From Incurvaria masculella (Eukaryota; Arthropoda; Insecta; Lepidoptera; Incurvariidae), in NCBI GenBank assembly GCA_946894095.1, contig OX335657.1, positions 18,290,001-18,354,000 on the forward strand: a stretch of DNA of 64,000 bases, read 5' to 3'. Position 1 is the stretch's first letter; every line of letters begins with the position of its first letter. The position numbers and the translations under genes were made by a program. The notes beneath the pieces are model-generated. The model did not search any database. It saw only the letters and a program-made list of their open reading frames with translations, and was not told the DNA's origin. Shown piece by piece: positions 39,382 to 47,605 of this stretch.

Positions 39382-39435
39382 GGCAGCGGCGGCAAGCGCA
39401 ACGGGCACAAGCCGCAGCGGAAGGTCAAGACGTAA
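12845..39435 (+). CDS. KIAA0319L: KIAA0319-like PKD-domain receptor (16 exons, 1015 residues)
   Basis: A type I membrane protein of the dyslexia-associated KIAA0319/KIAA0319L family. The mammalian homologue cycles between cell surface and Golgi and serves as the AAV receptor. Sixteen exons (listed separately) join in phase to 3048 coding bases. In order: signal peptide (1-25), MANSC/MANEC-like domain (about 53-126), acidic linker, EGF-like segment (about 208-250), five PKD domains (about 285-755) with DGS..DD..IVSW..W and GxYxFxLTVxD motifs, a juxtamembrane Cys-rich EGF-like motif, a membrane helix (about 893-921) and a tail with KYRLL and [11 protein letters not shown] blocks. Length is close to human KIAA0319L (1049). 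The EGF-like segment between MANSC and PKD 1 is not recalled from the human protein. Exons are GC-rich, introns AT-rich and full of repeats. Confidence 0.96.
13841..14140 (+). repeat. GGTTCCGTAC / GGCCGGTTTT element, full copy
   Basis: It starts AGGGTTCCGTACCCAAAGGG, carries a (GTCC)n run at about 13893-13937, and ends with a 3' hairpin (GTGCGAGTC/GACTCGCAC) followed by TTGGCCGGTTTTT. AAGGGTTCCGTACC recurs inverted just before the hairpin. Other copies: 15854-16153, 56361-56646 and a split one at 58913-60696. In KIAA0319L intron 1. Confidence 0.85.
14600..14890 (-). pseudogene. CR1-type LINE 3' remnant
   Basis: The minus strand encodes [20 protein letters not shown] and [16 protein letters not shown], the CR1 C-terminal block, next to an AAATA-type tail at about 14580-14610. 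Confidence 0.85.
15200..15421 (+). CDS. KIAA0319L: KIAA0319L exon 2: MANSC/MANEC-like domain
   Basis: Acceptor ttgcaacag, phase 1 in and out (222 bases, so skipping keeps the frame). It encodes [20 protein letters not shown], then [15 protein letters not shown], a MANSC-type cysteine pattern. Confidence 0.92.
15854..16153 (+). repeat. GGTTCCGTAC / GGCCGGTTTT element, full copy
   Basis: Same ends and internal (GTCC)n run as the copy at 13841, only 2 kb away and very similar. KIAA0319L intron 2. Confidence 0.85.
16744..17295 (+). repeat. 550-bp TTAA element, most diverged copy
   Basis: Same internal sequence as the copy at 21105-21654, but the left terminus is eroded (caggtgggcc). The right end still reads GCCACCTTAA. 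KIAA0319L intron 2. Confidence 0.8.
17520..17720 (-). repeat. Decayed SINE tail
   Basis: Minus-strand remnant of the SINE body: gatatcagtccaacgcaccg, then ggaatcaggtgccacgccag. Low identity. Confidence 0.5.
18063..18304 (+). CDS. KIAA0319L: KIAA0319L exon 3: acidic linker
   Basis: Acceptor aaattttag, phase 1 in, phase 0 out (GAG|gtgagc). It encodes [18 protein letters not shown] and a Glu/Leu-rich segment ending GYVGKLCE. No known domain. A degenerate copy of its first 60 bases lies in the following intron (18346-18407). Confidence 0.85.
18346..18407 (+). repeat. Degenerate copy of the start of exon 3
   Basis: TACATCCTC..AACTGCCGGCAGCAGCAGCTAGG closely matches exon 3 from 18075. It lies 42 bases beyond the exon 3 donor and stays open in the matching frame. 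Confidence 0.8.
18866..19181 (-). repeat. tRNA-headed SINE, minus strand, decayed
   Basis: T run at the left (3' A tail), then the SINE body. At the right is a tRNA-like head whose minus strand reads tagcctagtggcgcgggg (A-box-like). It ends about 57 bases before exon 4 of KIAA0319L. Confidence 0.75.
19239..19469 (+). CDS. KIAA0319L: KIAA0319L exon 4: EGF-like segment
   Basis: Phase 0 to 0, 77 codons, donor GAG|gtgcgt. [24 protein letters not shown] fits an EGF-like module. The end ([12 protein letters not shown]) leads into the first PKD domain. Confidence 0.9.
19687..20406. repeat. Inverted-repeat element, GGCCGGGTTGCACG family, about 720 bp
   Basis: The left end AGGGCCGAGTGCACGA pairs with the right end CGTGCAACCCGGCCT. 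The interior is not coding. Shorter relatives lie at 55188-55393 and 57521-57681. In KIAA0319L intron 4. Confidence 0.6.
21105..21654 (+). repeat. 550-bp TTAA element
   Basis: TTAA at both ends, terminal inverted repeat GGTGGCCCAACCCG / CGGGTTGGGCCACC, no open frame. Six copies in the window (16744, 21105, 24441, 36922, 42836, 53024). TTAA flanks fit the target choice of piggyBac-like transposases. KIAA0319L intron 4. Confidence 0.9.
22013..22133 (+). CDS. KIAA0319L: KIAA0319L exon 5: first half of PKD 1
   Basis: Acceptor ttctctttgcag. It encodes [18 protein letters not shown] and [18 protein letters not shown], collinear with the human LPKNEVQLNAYV / YTYDWQLITHP region. Phase 0 in, 1 out. 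Confidence 0.95.
22635..22864 (+). CDS. KIAA0319L: KIAA0319L exon 6: end of PKD 1, start of PKD 2
   Basis: It encodes [16 protein letters not shown], then [10 protein letters not shown] and VLDGSASK. The donor AAG|gttact is weak at +3 and +5, but phase 0 and the homology across the junction (DGSASK-DDDGIV) support it. Confidence 0.93.
23335..23545 (-). repeat. tRNA-headed SINE fragment
   Basis: The minus strand shows tagttcagtgg (A box) and agttcaaatcc (B box) at the right, then the shared body (aaactgtaggtgcccat). The tail is missing. Confidence 0.7.
23708..23930 (+). CDS. KIAA0319L: KIAA0319L exon 7: PKD 2
   Basis: Acceptor gcgtggacag. It encodes [35 protein letters not shown] and NSTTANITV, very close to the human PKD 2 order, then DYPPEANAG. 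Phase 0 in, 1 out. Confidence 0.96.
24010..24425. repeat. Two inverted SINE fragments around a 128-bp element
   Basis: 24010-24118 is a minus-strand SINE tail and 24265-24425 a plus-strand SINE tail. Between them lies the small element at 24121-24248. KIAA0319L intron 7. Confidence 0.65.
24121..24248. repeat. 128-bp inverted-repeat element, copy 1
   Basis: Ends CGCCCGGTTCCACCACCTCC and GGAGGTGGTGAAAACAGGGG (imperfect inverted repeat), with an inner hairpin around ATCTTTCGG/CCGAAAGAT. Only about three differences from the copy at 40523-40650. Confidence 0.85.
24441..24990 (+). repeat. 550-bp TTAA element
   Basis: Intact ends with TTAA on both sides. Very close to the copy at 21105-21654. KIAA0319L intron 7. 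Confidence 0.9.
25380..25537 (+). CDS. KIAA0319L: KIAA0319L exon 8: first half of PKD 3
   Basis: It encodes [32 protein letters not shown] and ends YLQ|gtgagg. Phase 1 in, 0 out. Confidence 0.95.
26405..26545 (+). CDS. KIAA0319L: KIAA0319L exon 9: second half of PKD 3
   Basis: Acceptor tctccccccag. It encodes [20 protein letters not shown] and [12 protein letters not shown]. Symmetric (phase 0/0, 47 codons). Confidence 0.95.
27955..28195 (+). CDS. KIAA0319L: KIAA0319L exon 10: PKD 4
   Basis: Acceptor ggcgttccag. It encodes [34 protein letters not shown] and [14 protein letters not shown]. Donor CAGA|gtgagt, phase 1 out. Confidence 0.95.
29068..29700. repeat. Fold-back region built from ATTATACGTTGTG motifs
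   Basis: The left half repeats CACAACGTATAAT/GCATAACGTATAAT and the right half repeats ATTATACGTTGTG/ATTATACGTTCTGCATG in the opposite sense, giving a long interrupted palindrome. No coding capacity. KIAA0319L intron 10. Confidence 0.75.
30698..30954 (-). repeat. SINE fragment, minus strand
   Basis: Body of the shared SINE family (tggatggaaaaca, cgtttcgaccaagac, acatgtattcagagctg) broken at the right by the element at 30955. Confidence 0.65.
30955..31500. mobile_element. Non-autonomous DNA transposon with about 53-bp inverted ends
   Basis: GGAGGTTGCGACAAAAATGG..GGCTGAAACTGGGTTCA on the left pairs with TGAACCCAGATTCAGCC..ATGTCGTGACCTCC on the right (imperfect). The 546-bp interior has no transposase. 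A second copy starts at 63554 and runs off the window. It ends 83 bases before exon 11. Confidence 0.85.
31584..31774 (+). CDS. KIAA0319L: KIAA0319L exon 11: first half of PKD 5
   Basis: Acceptor gtataatttgcag. It encodes [39 protein letters not shown] and an Arg/Ala-rich loop. Phase 1 in, 0 out (CTG|gtcagt). Confidence 0.93.
32774..32917 (+). CDS. KIAA0319L: KIAA0319L exon 12: second half of PKD 5
   Basis: It encodes [20 protein letters not shown] and [20 protein letters not shown]. Symmetric phase 0/0; donor CCG|gtatag. Confidence 0.94.
33000..33305 (-). pseudogene. CR1-type LINE 3' remnant
   Basis: The minus strand encodes [20 protein letters not shown] and [20 protein letters not shown], the CR1 C-terminal block. 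The AAATA-type tail lies at about 32933-32955, just past exon 12. Confidence 0.88.
33605..34750 (+). repeat. RTE-like LINE tail region with nested SINE piece
   Basis: It starts actagctgcggtacccggct, a common insect repeat start, and near 34640-34750 shows the 3' end pattern (gtgaaatagtaacaaacatc, then (CCAT)n and acaaactttcccctttatat). At about 33900-34000 a minus-strand 5S-type SINE head interrupts it. Related pieces lie at 49035-49075 and 53990-54108. Confidence 0.6.
34679..34730 (+). repeat. (CCAT)n microsatellite
   Basis: Uninterrupted CCAT repeat of about 12 units at the end of the LINE-like tail. Confidence 0.95.
34869..35015 (+). CDS. KIAA0319L: KIAA0319L exon 13: membrane-proximal domain
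   Basis: Acceptor cacggcag. It encodes [20 protein letters not shown] and [20 protein letters not shown], matching the human region between PKD 5 and the Cys motif. Symmetric phase 0/0, donor AAG|gtacgt. Confidence 0.93.
35016..36180. other. KIAA0319L intron 13
   Basis: A G run at 35781-35788, a tandem GACACCCCGAAATATGA (2 copies near 35800-35840), and a C run near 36037. Weak inverted match ATTCCGAAATG at about 35328 and 36112. No gene. Confidence 0.5.
36181..36403 (+). CDS. KIAA0319L: KIAA0319L exon 14: juxtamembrane Cys-rich motif
   Basis: Acceptor ccacgtag. It encodes [20 protein letters not shown], then [11 protein letters not shown], collinear with the human C..C..HGHCD..T..CICDPFWM motif. 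Phase 0 in, 1 out. Confidence 0.94.
36713..36904 (+). CDS. KIAA0319L: KIAA0319L exon 15: membrane helix
   Basis: It encodes [20 protein letters not shown] as the helix, then a basic stop-transfer segment and AKYRLLPAA. The junction C-EWSV matches human CEWSVLYV. Donor T|gtgagc. A 549-bp TTAA element begins 18 bases downstream. Confidence 0.94.
36922..37470 (-). repeat. 550-bp TTAA element, 18 bases after an exon
   Basis: Minus orientation, TTAA at both ends. The left TTAA starts 18 bases downstream of the exon 15 boundary (36904). Confidence 0.9.
37485..37765 (-). repeat. 5S-headed SINE, minus strand
   Basis: T run at the left, shared body, then a minus-strand head remnant tggatggctgaccat..ggctggctgtggtttgg that matches the 5S-type head at 10300-10350. 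Confidence 0.75.
37841..37974. repeat. 134-bp palindromic element
   Basis: ATAAACCCG.ATCATCCTCTGAATAG on the left and CTATTCAGAGGATGATC.GGGTTTAT on the right form arms of about 35 bp (TTATACAATG continues the arm) around a short loop. KIAA0319L intron 15. Confidence 0.85.
38125..38420 (+). repeat. Three tandem 100-bp repeats
   Basis: Units start at 38125, 38225 and 38325 (ACACTGCTAAAAGCGTATAC) and are nearly identical. Within each unit AGCGTATACAAGCGTCCCGA is loosely inverted as CGGACCGTTTGTGTACGCGC. KIAA0319L intron 15. Confidence 0.92.
39251..39435 (+). CDS. KIAA0319L: KIAA0319L exon 16: cytoplasmic tail and stop
   Basis: Acceptor ggcatcgcag. It encodes [20 protein letters not shown], then a run of ten Gly (GGC repeat), [14 protein letters not shown] and TAA. 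Possible poly(A) signals (AATAAA) follow near 39503 and 39807. Confidence 0.94.
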
Positions 39436-39599
39436 GGGCCGGCGGAACGGGTAGGTTAACCTGAGGCCCGCCACTCGAGAGAAAAAATGTAAACCAACAT
39501 TAATAAAACATGTAAGCTGACTGTTAGAATCTGATAACTTCATTGCGATTCACTCAACCCTTCGGCTTCTGAGCGAATTACCGGGAAACCACCTTCCGA

Positions 39600-40520
39600 T
39601 GGTGTGGCCGCAGCTGCGCAACGCGAGTTCCAGAAATATATTCACCTTCAGTACTTTTTATATGAAAGTGCACATAATTATTAATGAATCATGTAGTTAA
39701 ATAATTACTCTTTCCGTGTCTGATTTGTTTTATGCAGAAATCCTGTCCTAAGTAGATTTAAAAAATGTAAAGTAAAATGACAATTGTGTTGATTGTTTTT
39801 TGCTGCAATAAAAAAATATCCAAATATATTTCTTTCTTAGTTTTACATAACATGACAGATAAGTAAATTACCAATCCAACCATATGCCTACTTTGGTTTG
39901 ATGGCTGAAATGGAGGAAAAATAATTCTCTAACTCAAGAATAGATGAATGGAACTGTGGACATTTGGTATCGATGGAAAGAAAATGTATTTAGCTTTTTA
40001 GTTTTGTCTCATTCATATGTATGCGAGAATTAAAATAACCTCTAAAAAATATTCCCGAGAAACTAGTGCGGCGCGGCGAACACACACTCGATCGATATCG
40101 ACCGATCGGAAGCCAAGGGGTTAAGGGCGTGCTCAGAGCCGACTGCATTCAGTGTGACAAGGGCGTAATTAATACAGTATTTAATTAAATTTGAAAATAA
40201 CTAAAATGAATTTTTAGAATCTAATGAATTCATTTTATATTGATGGTCTATCTATTAATTAAGGTTTCAAATATAACCAGACCATCAATGTATCCTTCAT
40301 TATTTTGAAAATGTGTTGTGGTTATTTTTAAAAGTAATAAAATGTAATTTCACTTATGTTGTTGTTACGCCCTTAATGCATTTCCTTCTTGTGGTTTCGG
40401 GAAACACCTTGTAAAAACAACAAAGTTATTATTGTACAGAAATAATGAAAATCCCCATCTTTTATTTTTTGTTATTGATGGATCAGTTGCTTTGCGACTG
40501 CAGATAGTTACTAACTGTCA
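39600..40520. other. 3' flank of KIAA0319L
   Basis: AT-rich. Possible poly(A) site near 39807. Palindromic cgatcgatatcgaccgatcg near 40090. No gene seen. Confidence 0.4.
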
Positions 40521-40522
40521 TA

Positions 40523-40650
40523 CGCCCGGTTCCACCACCTCCAGCTACAAAAATCCCAAAGTTATCTTTCGGTTACATCATACAAATATGCAATGTAGCC
40601 GAAAGTTAACTATCGGATTTCAGGTAAGTGGAGGTGGTGAAAACAGGGGT
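40523..40650. repeat. 128-bp inverted-repeat element, copy 2
   Basis: Near-identical to 24121-24248 with the same ends and hairpin. Confidence 0.85.
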
Positions 40651-40659
40651 TAGTCATTT

Positions 40660-43600
40660 GTCACTGAAGTGTAGGCAAAACCGGCAAACATTTGAGGCCC
40701 AAGATGTCGAGAACATCTTGTTTGTAGTATATAAATCGCTCATAAAACCGTAAATGGCAGTAAGTTTACATTTTTATCTTGCTTGATGGGTTAGACAAGT
40801 GTTTGCTGTTATCGGAAGATTAGAGCCTTTGTGACTGCAGGCATTAAACAGCAGTGGCGGTCGTTGTACGACGAACATGTTTTATTGGGGCGGGTTATGT
40901 CAAAAACTGTTATTCTTTATAGAATCGGACCGCACATTCAATGCGCCACACATATAATATATTTAACATTCTCGTGCCAACATTCCATACCAAAACTAGA
41001 ACTTTGAATTAATTTATAAGTTAGACAGCAGTCATCACTATGGAAGTGTGTGTTAAAAGTGCCCATTGAAATATAAATGTGGTAGAAACTTATATTTCAT
41101 CTAATATGCCGTAGCTGGGGTCTCATTTTGGGCAATGCTTACCTTAAAAAGTCAATCAACTAAGCTAAGTAAACATGTTTGTTCATAGTGAACCGCTGCC
41201 GCTGCCCTACGTTTAATTCCACTCTAGCTACGGCAATTGAATGAATAGATGTGTGGTCTAACAGCCTTACTAATAAATAATTATAATAAGTGTTTGCTTT
41301 ATCTCGGAATAGTTACGCCAGGTTTTACGATGGTATAAGCCAAAACGTGATATATTACTAACAAACCCAGAATAGTAACCTGCGTTACAGCACCAATTTT
41401 GCCCACTGGCATAGATTTGCATGCCAATCAACTCGGTTCACTGGAATACCGGTGCCTAAAATGTGGTTTCCGCATATCATTGTCAAGACAAATGTCATTT
41501 TGGTCGCGTTAAAAAGTGCTCAAACGCTCTATTTAACATTCTTGCTACGCTCTGTTTTTTTTTACGTCAGTCCGAGTTCTCACCTAAATTGGCGTTAACG
41601 GAACTTCGAAGTTACGTAAAATCGTTAAACTTTTACTATTTATTCTGTTATTTAACTTCTTCAAGCTGTCAAAATCATACTCAGACTTTCAATTTATATG
41701 AAAACGCGGAGTCGGCGTAAATGGCAACTTCAACGTATTTACGGCGATGGTGAGTAAGCTGTCAAATCAAACTCGGACTTGCAAATGTTAGTTCACTTAA
41801 CGCCCACTGTGTGCGCTCTTAAATTTCTCCATACGTTTGAAAACGTTAGTGTATCGGTTTGGTGTGAACGCCAATTGAAGTGACAAATTTGTCTAGGGAC
41901 TCTGAGCACTTCGGGTCATTTGGCAATTATAGAACGTGAAATGTGGGGAATGCGTCAATATATTATTATCAACAGCTGTTTGGTTTGATGATGCCATTTT
42001 TCTCTTTTTCCTAGGGTTCAACCTAGAGTAAAGGCGAAATGAATGTACATTTTGCAATAATCTATTCGGTGGCTTAGCACGGGATCAGCTGACATCACCA
42101 TTAGTAGTAGTATTTTTTGACAGGTAGGAATAACTAAGGAATCGCGACGGTGTAAATGTTTATTACTAAGGCTGTTCAAGTATACTCGATGCTCACATTT
42201 TTGGCATATTTTTAAATTCAGCATCGACACTATAGAATCACCTGCATTTTTTTTAGGTTTTTAACTGAGTTTAGTTAGTATGGACCATGAACAATTATGT
42301 CCATGTCAGTATTTTATTGAGTTCCTAGTTATGTTAAAATTATATTCCTCTATTTGCGGTTCCTTATATTTTTTTAATTATCTTATGAGCATTTTACTTA
42401 CATTGTAGTTAGACCACGAAGAGCATGGTTCTTCTATCAATCCGATTTGATATTTTCTTTAATTTCAAAAACCTATGGATGAAAACAGTCCCAGAAGCCA
42501 TTTCATAGGTATACCTACAGACTATATGTATGTATATAGCTGCTCTGCAAAAAAGGCATTAAAGTCCTTTGTGAATTTTATAGCATGAAATTAAATGCTG
42601 CATAAAGATTTTTATACTTAGTTATAAGGTTCTAGTCACTAATGTTTATATAATAATTTATAAATATAACTGATGTATTTAGTTTAAATTAAATTAGGCA
42701 TGGGTCACATTACTTAAAAAAAAAATTAGGCTACTGTACTTCTTCCCTTTTTTTGCAGTAAGAGTTAGCGAATAAAGTCTATTACCCATATAAACGTTTC
42801 AGTGTCATCTCTCGCACAAAGTGCTGAATGTAGCTTTAAGGCGGCCCAACCCGGCGGTACGAACTCATTCGCGGGCACGGTACAAAACCGTGCTGTTGCG
42901 CTCTGGAACCTTCTTTGTTTCAAAGAATAAGACAGGCTCCGTGATGAGGAAGATGCAACATGTCCACAAAAAGACAATGTGCATGTGTATGATTTGGTAA
43001 GATTTACGAAAATTTAAATTTTAATTTAAAAACGACTTATAGCTACAAGTAAACCACGACCGCTGTAGTAAAAAATCGAACAAAAACCAAATAGATTATA
43101 AATCTTGATTAAATAAGCTATGTCTGATGACTAATCTTTTTAAGATGTTCTTACTTTATCATTGTGTAATCCACCTCCAAAGTTATTGTATAAAACGCGC
43201 GAAAAATGAGAACTTTCGGACCTTATAACTTAGAAACCAAACACAATTTTACAATGCCAATGGTCATCAGACATCTAGTTCGATCAAATAAAGCTATTTT
43301 GAGCAAAATTTTGGATCTCTGACAAGAAATATGGGCGTGATCTTCTTTCCCCTTTTGTATGGGGAGATGAGCGGGATGGGCCACCTTAATTCATCCTTTT
43401 AGATCTAAAATTTAGTTCTCTTTAAGGACCTGACAGCAGTTGATTGCAGTCACTTCTATACAGTTGCTACATTACATAATTATTAAAAATAACTGTAACT
43501 TATGTAGACATTTCTAAAAGATGAAAGATACATAGATAGTCTATGTGTATTTGAAATCTACAACAGTAATTATCTGATGCTCTTTCTTTGTTCAAACTTT

Positions 43601-45496
43601 TTTTTATGATATTTATTCATGTTCCTACAATTTGAGGAATCATAGCACCAGATATGTTTGTCTTTAAATAATAGCTAGACACCTAAAAATTTACTTTGTG
43701 ACTATCGAAATGTGTTGCTGTTATTTTTAATAGAATTAAATTAAAAAAACAAAAGTTATATGCCACTGCCTTTATGCCTTGTGTGCTACTTGTATTTCTT
43801 CTCTCTCATTATTTCGCTATAAGTGGTGAGGTAATAAGTTGTAATGTTTCGTTATCTCCTGCCCAACGGCGAATGGTCCGTCAACCCTGATTTTCGGTGA
43901 CGATATGTGCAATAACATTAAGCGAGATAATGGAGTCAGGTGTTATCAATGTGACCCTGAACTGAGTGCACGTTGTTGGGTAAAAACGTAAGATGGTTCC
44001 AAATGTCTTTGTATGCAAATCTTTTTTTTACTCTGTTAGAAATGGATACACTTGCCCTGAAATATCCACTTTATTGTTTCTTTGCCCCTTATGATTTCAT
44101 TAAAAAATCTAATACCAATGTCGTAAGTCGTCTATTTTTATTTGGATTCCTGTCGTAATGTTGTTTTCTGTATTGAATAGGCATGAAAGTTATGCAGAAA
44201 GATCTAGAAAAATCTTCCATACTTAATTTCCAGTAATTAAGTATAAATTCAGCGATGCGTTTTTATTGTATGATTCTTACATCGTGCATTTCGACTTGCA
44301 ATTTTAGTGTAAGTACAATTGAGCCTTGAAAGTTACAATGAACTTAGTATATATAGCCTGACCTGTTGTTACCCAGTGCAATATGTCAATAAATCAATTA
44401 AACATGTTTTGTAGTTTCTTTTAGCTGAACAAAGTAAACCTCCAGAAGCAGAGAGCATATAAAATCAATAATGGCCGGTCCATAGACTTAATAGAAACAT
44501 TCCGACTGTAGTTAATTCACTTACCAATTCGGGATGCGCAACATTGAATGAACATTGCAATATAGCGTACTGTGAAGTTCGGCGCTACCGATATTGCATG
44601 TCAAAGTGGCTAGGCCGCCTCCATACAAACAAAGTGACATAGGCTGTGGTTCGTGTTCCGTGAATGTGCCCTGTCCCGCTCCCCACACTTCACACCTCCG
44701 CCCACTCGGCCCAAGTACAAGGAGTACAGACGGTCCATTTTAATTGTTATTTGCTGGGCAAGCAGCGACGCGCGACTTCACGTCGATCTCTCCAAAGGTG
44801 TTTGATAAGAAGCCATACAGCGATCATCCGACCATCCATGTTAAGCAGAAAATACAAGTCCAGTTTAGCACAACTTGGTATATGGGTATCTCTTGGTCTA
44901 TCTATTCAGTCCAAGCTGGTATTCAGTAGTTGCAACCCGTAATGTGTTAAATGTTCTCATAATGTATGTGTCACTTCACGTATAGGTCTTATACGAAAGC
45001 ACAACCTGCTTGGTTGTCAGTGTGATGTTGGGGTGCCACGAAATGTGCTTTAAGCTACTTGTATGGCGACCACTCATAAATTAAATGAACGAAAAGTAAG
45101 CAGTTGTATTCCCCACTCAAACTCACCGTTGAATCTGCTTTCCAGGTAGTAAAATTAAAGATCTCGGTAAGTAATTATTTTAATTTTATTGCGATCTTGA
45201 TCACAGGTTGCACAGCTTACAGCTTACCACATTACGTATGTATACCAATAATATGATCAAAACTTGTGACATTGTTCTCCTTATACTATGGTCTGTTTCA
45301 TCTCCATTACAGGTCAAACAAGGAACTTAATAAGAAAATTGATGTGACGTCAGCAAGTTAACATTTTATACATCAGCTGGATTCTGACATTTCCAGGATT
45401 ACAGGGGTTTTTTAAATTTAGCTTTGATATAAAGAAACTATTGACTATAGTTTTTTGTCACATCACAAAGTCAACCACTTGACATGTATGACATTG
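40660..45496. other. Intergenic region, mostly unrecognised
   Basis: Apart from the TTAA element at 42836-43389 I see no gene, RNA or clear repeat. Open frames here are short and AT-biased. Confidence 0.4.
42836..43389 (-). repeat. 550-bp TTAA element
   Basis: Minus orientation, TTAA both ends, GGCGGCCCAACCCGGCGG at the left and GATGGGCCACC at the right. Confidence 0.9.
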
Positions 45497-45887
45497 TCAG
45501 CCTCAGTGGCCCAGTGGCGCGACACTTCGGCGATCGCTCTCCGAAGTTAAGCAACGCTGGGTCCGGTCTGGTCTTGGATGGGTGACCATTCGACCGTTGA
45601 GAGAGGCTGGCCGTGGTTCGGATTCCACGTTAAGCTGTAGGTCCCCTTCCTTACTTACTAGGTGGTAGGGTTTATCCCGCCCGGGTTGGTACCATCACAT
45701 TGGATGAACGATGGTCGAAGCGGCAATGAAAATTGTCCGTGTTTTCCATCCAGTTCAATGTAGCCGAGCCATATAAGGAAGGTCCTGGCATGGCACCTAG
45801 TTCCCATGTGGTGTGTTGGGCTAATACCATGACAGAACTTGTGGTATTAGCCATCCATGTCCAGTCACATAAAAAAAAAAAAAAAAA
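45497..45887 (+). repeat. 5S-rRNA-headed SINE, copy 2
   Basis: Full length with a pure A tail, about 10 differences from the copy at 10226-10615. Possible diverged target duplication (atgtatgacattg before, atgtatcatgctattg after). Confidence 0.87.
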
Positions 45888-46389
45888 TGTATCATGCTAT
45901 TGTGAATATACATTACATCATATTATCCTCTTTAGGATTCAAGAGATTGTTCTTCCCTATATAGTATTTCATTGGCCATGTCATTCCACCCTGACCTTTG
46001 TGTGACCCATGGAAGTATAGATTCGATTTTTTTTTAATACTCAAAAGTGGTGAAGGGAACATAATATAAAAAAATACGCTGACTTATGTGTGACCTACGG
46101 AAGTAAATATACATTATAATTTTTAAAAATACTTATAATGTAGTGAAGGATAAATGAAAGTAGTAAAGTATTAGTAAATTATTTAAAGTATACAACTAAT
46201 TATCCACAACACTGGTATTATTTGAACACTGGCATCTTATTGTAAACTAAATCAGCTTACAAAAATCAACTTATTGCAACGGAATGTCAAATAGTCTTTA
46301 CGGTCGCATCCGTCCATTCTAAATACCTGGCACTCCATAATTACCTCCTAATTGTGGGATAAGTACATTACGTAACGAATGCGAGCTGT

Positions 46390-46990
46390 TCCATGCTTCG
46401 GAATTCATGTAGAACTGTAGATTCCCTTCCCCGTTTAGGTGGTAGGGTTTAACCCCACCTGGGTTGGTACCATTGCATTGGATTAAAAAGTTATCGAATC
46501 GGCAATTAAAAATTGACCTGGTTTTCTATCCAGTTAAATGGAACCATGCTCATAAAGGGAAGGTCCTGGCATGGCCCGTAATTCCTTCGGTAATGCGGTG
46601 TGTTGGCTTAAGGCGCTAGGACTAGCCAACTACTCGCGCCATACAAATACACCTTTTAACAAATGTAATAATATGTAGTGAAACGCTTCAGCAAATCCAA
46701 ATAGAACTCCAGACTGATAATGGATTGTAAATATTTTTTGATTCCATCATTTATTTAAATAATAATAAATAATAAAAAAGTTCATTTTTCTCATTAGAAA
46801 TCTGAAAGTAATTCGATTTCTAGATATAAGCAAAAACAGCATATATGCATAAACAAAAAATTCCATTTGCTTTTAGATTTCTACATTTAGTAAAAAAAGT
46901 TCGGAAATGGACACAGTTTCCGCAATTAATTTTGTATAGAAAAAGGAAACGTACATTAAGGAAAATAGGTTGATTCCTAGACAAGGAATC
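46390..46990 (+). repeat. SINE body followed by a 370-bp repeat
   Basis: 46390-46615 is the shared SINE body. From about 46616 (gcgctaggactagcc) to about 46990 the sequence matches 63243-63550, which also follows a SINE tail. Confidence 0.7.
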
Positions 46991-47605
46991 ATATATTGTA
47001 AGAATGACACTTCTAATCGTCAGACTTAGTTAGTTAACTTGGGGTGCCTCGTCTAACTTTGCGATTTGGCTAGTACCAGGGCCTTAATATATATGATATT
47101 AGCCGTCCATGTTCGGTTACATGCGAAAAAATACTTGTGATAATCACATTAAGGCGATTATATTTGGAATGATAAGATTGAACAATTTCAATTGATCTGG
47201 TTTCAGAGATAGCAATGGTATATTTTGAGGTCATTCATTTATATATTATATAAGTACGTTAAATTTTAAGTTTTTGTAGGCATAAATACCTCACGTGGCC
47301 TTGAGATGGAAAACGTTTAGGTAAACAAACCTTTGGTTGAGTAAACAGCGCAAAAGGCAAAATTTGCACAATTGTTTTGCTCTACATATCTCAGCTAAAT
47401 AATATGCTGAATGCCCTTAATTGTTCATTGGGTCAAGTTTGGTAAAATGTAGCAGTTCCTTGCACAATCCTAAGGCAGCTATTCAGGTAAATATTTACTT
47501 ACACAAGCAAAAAATTGCCAATACTACAAAAAAATCCTGCTGTATCGTATCTTGACAGACATTCTTGATCTTTGCTAGTTAATTATTTGAATCCTGTAAT
47601 ATATA

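Noticed and set aside
39349..39384. GGC run in exon 16 as a disease-like expansion
   Set aside because: It encodes a short poly-Gly tract in frame; nothing in one sequence shows instability.
44664..44942. 92-codon plus-strand frame in the intergenic region
   Set aside because: No motif, no splice support and no similarity I recognise; consistent with chance.
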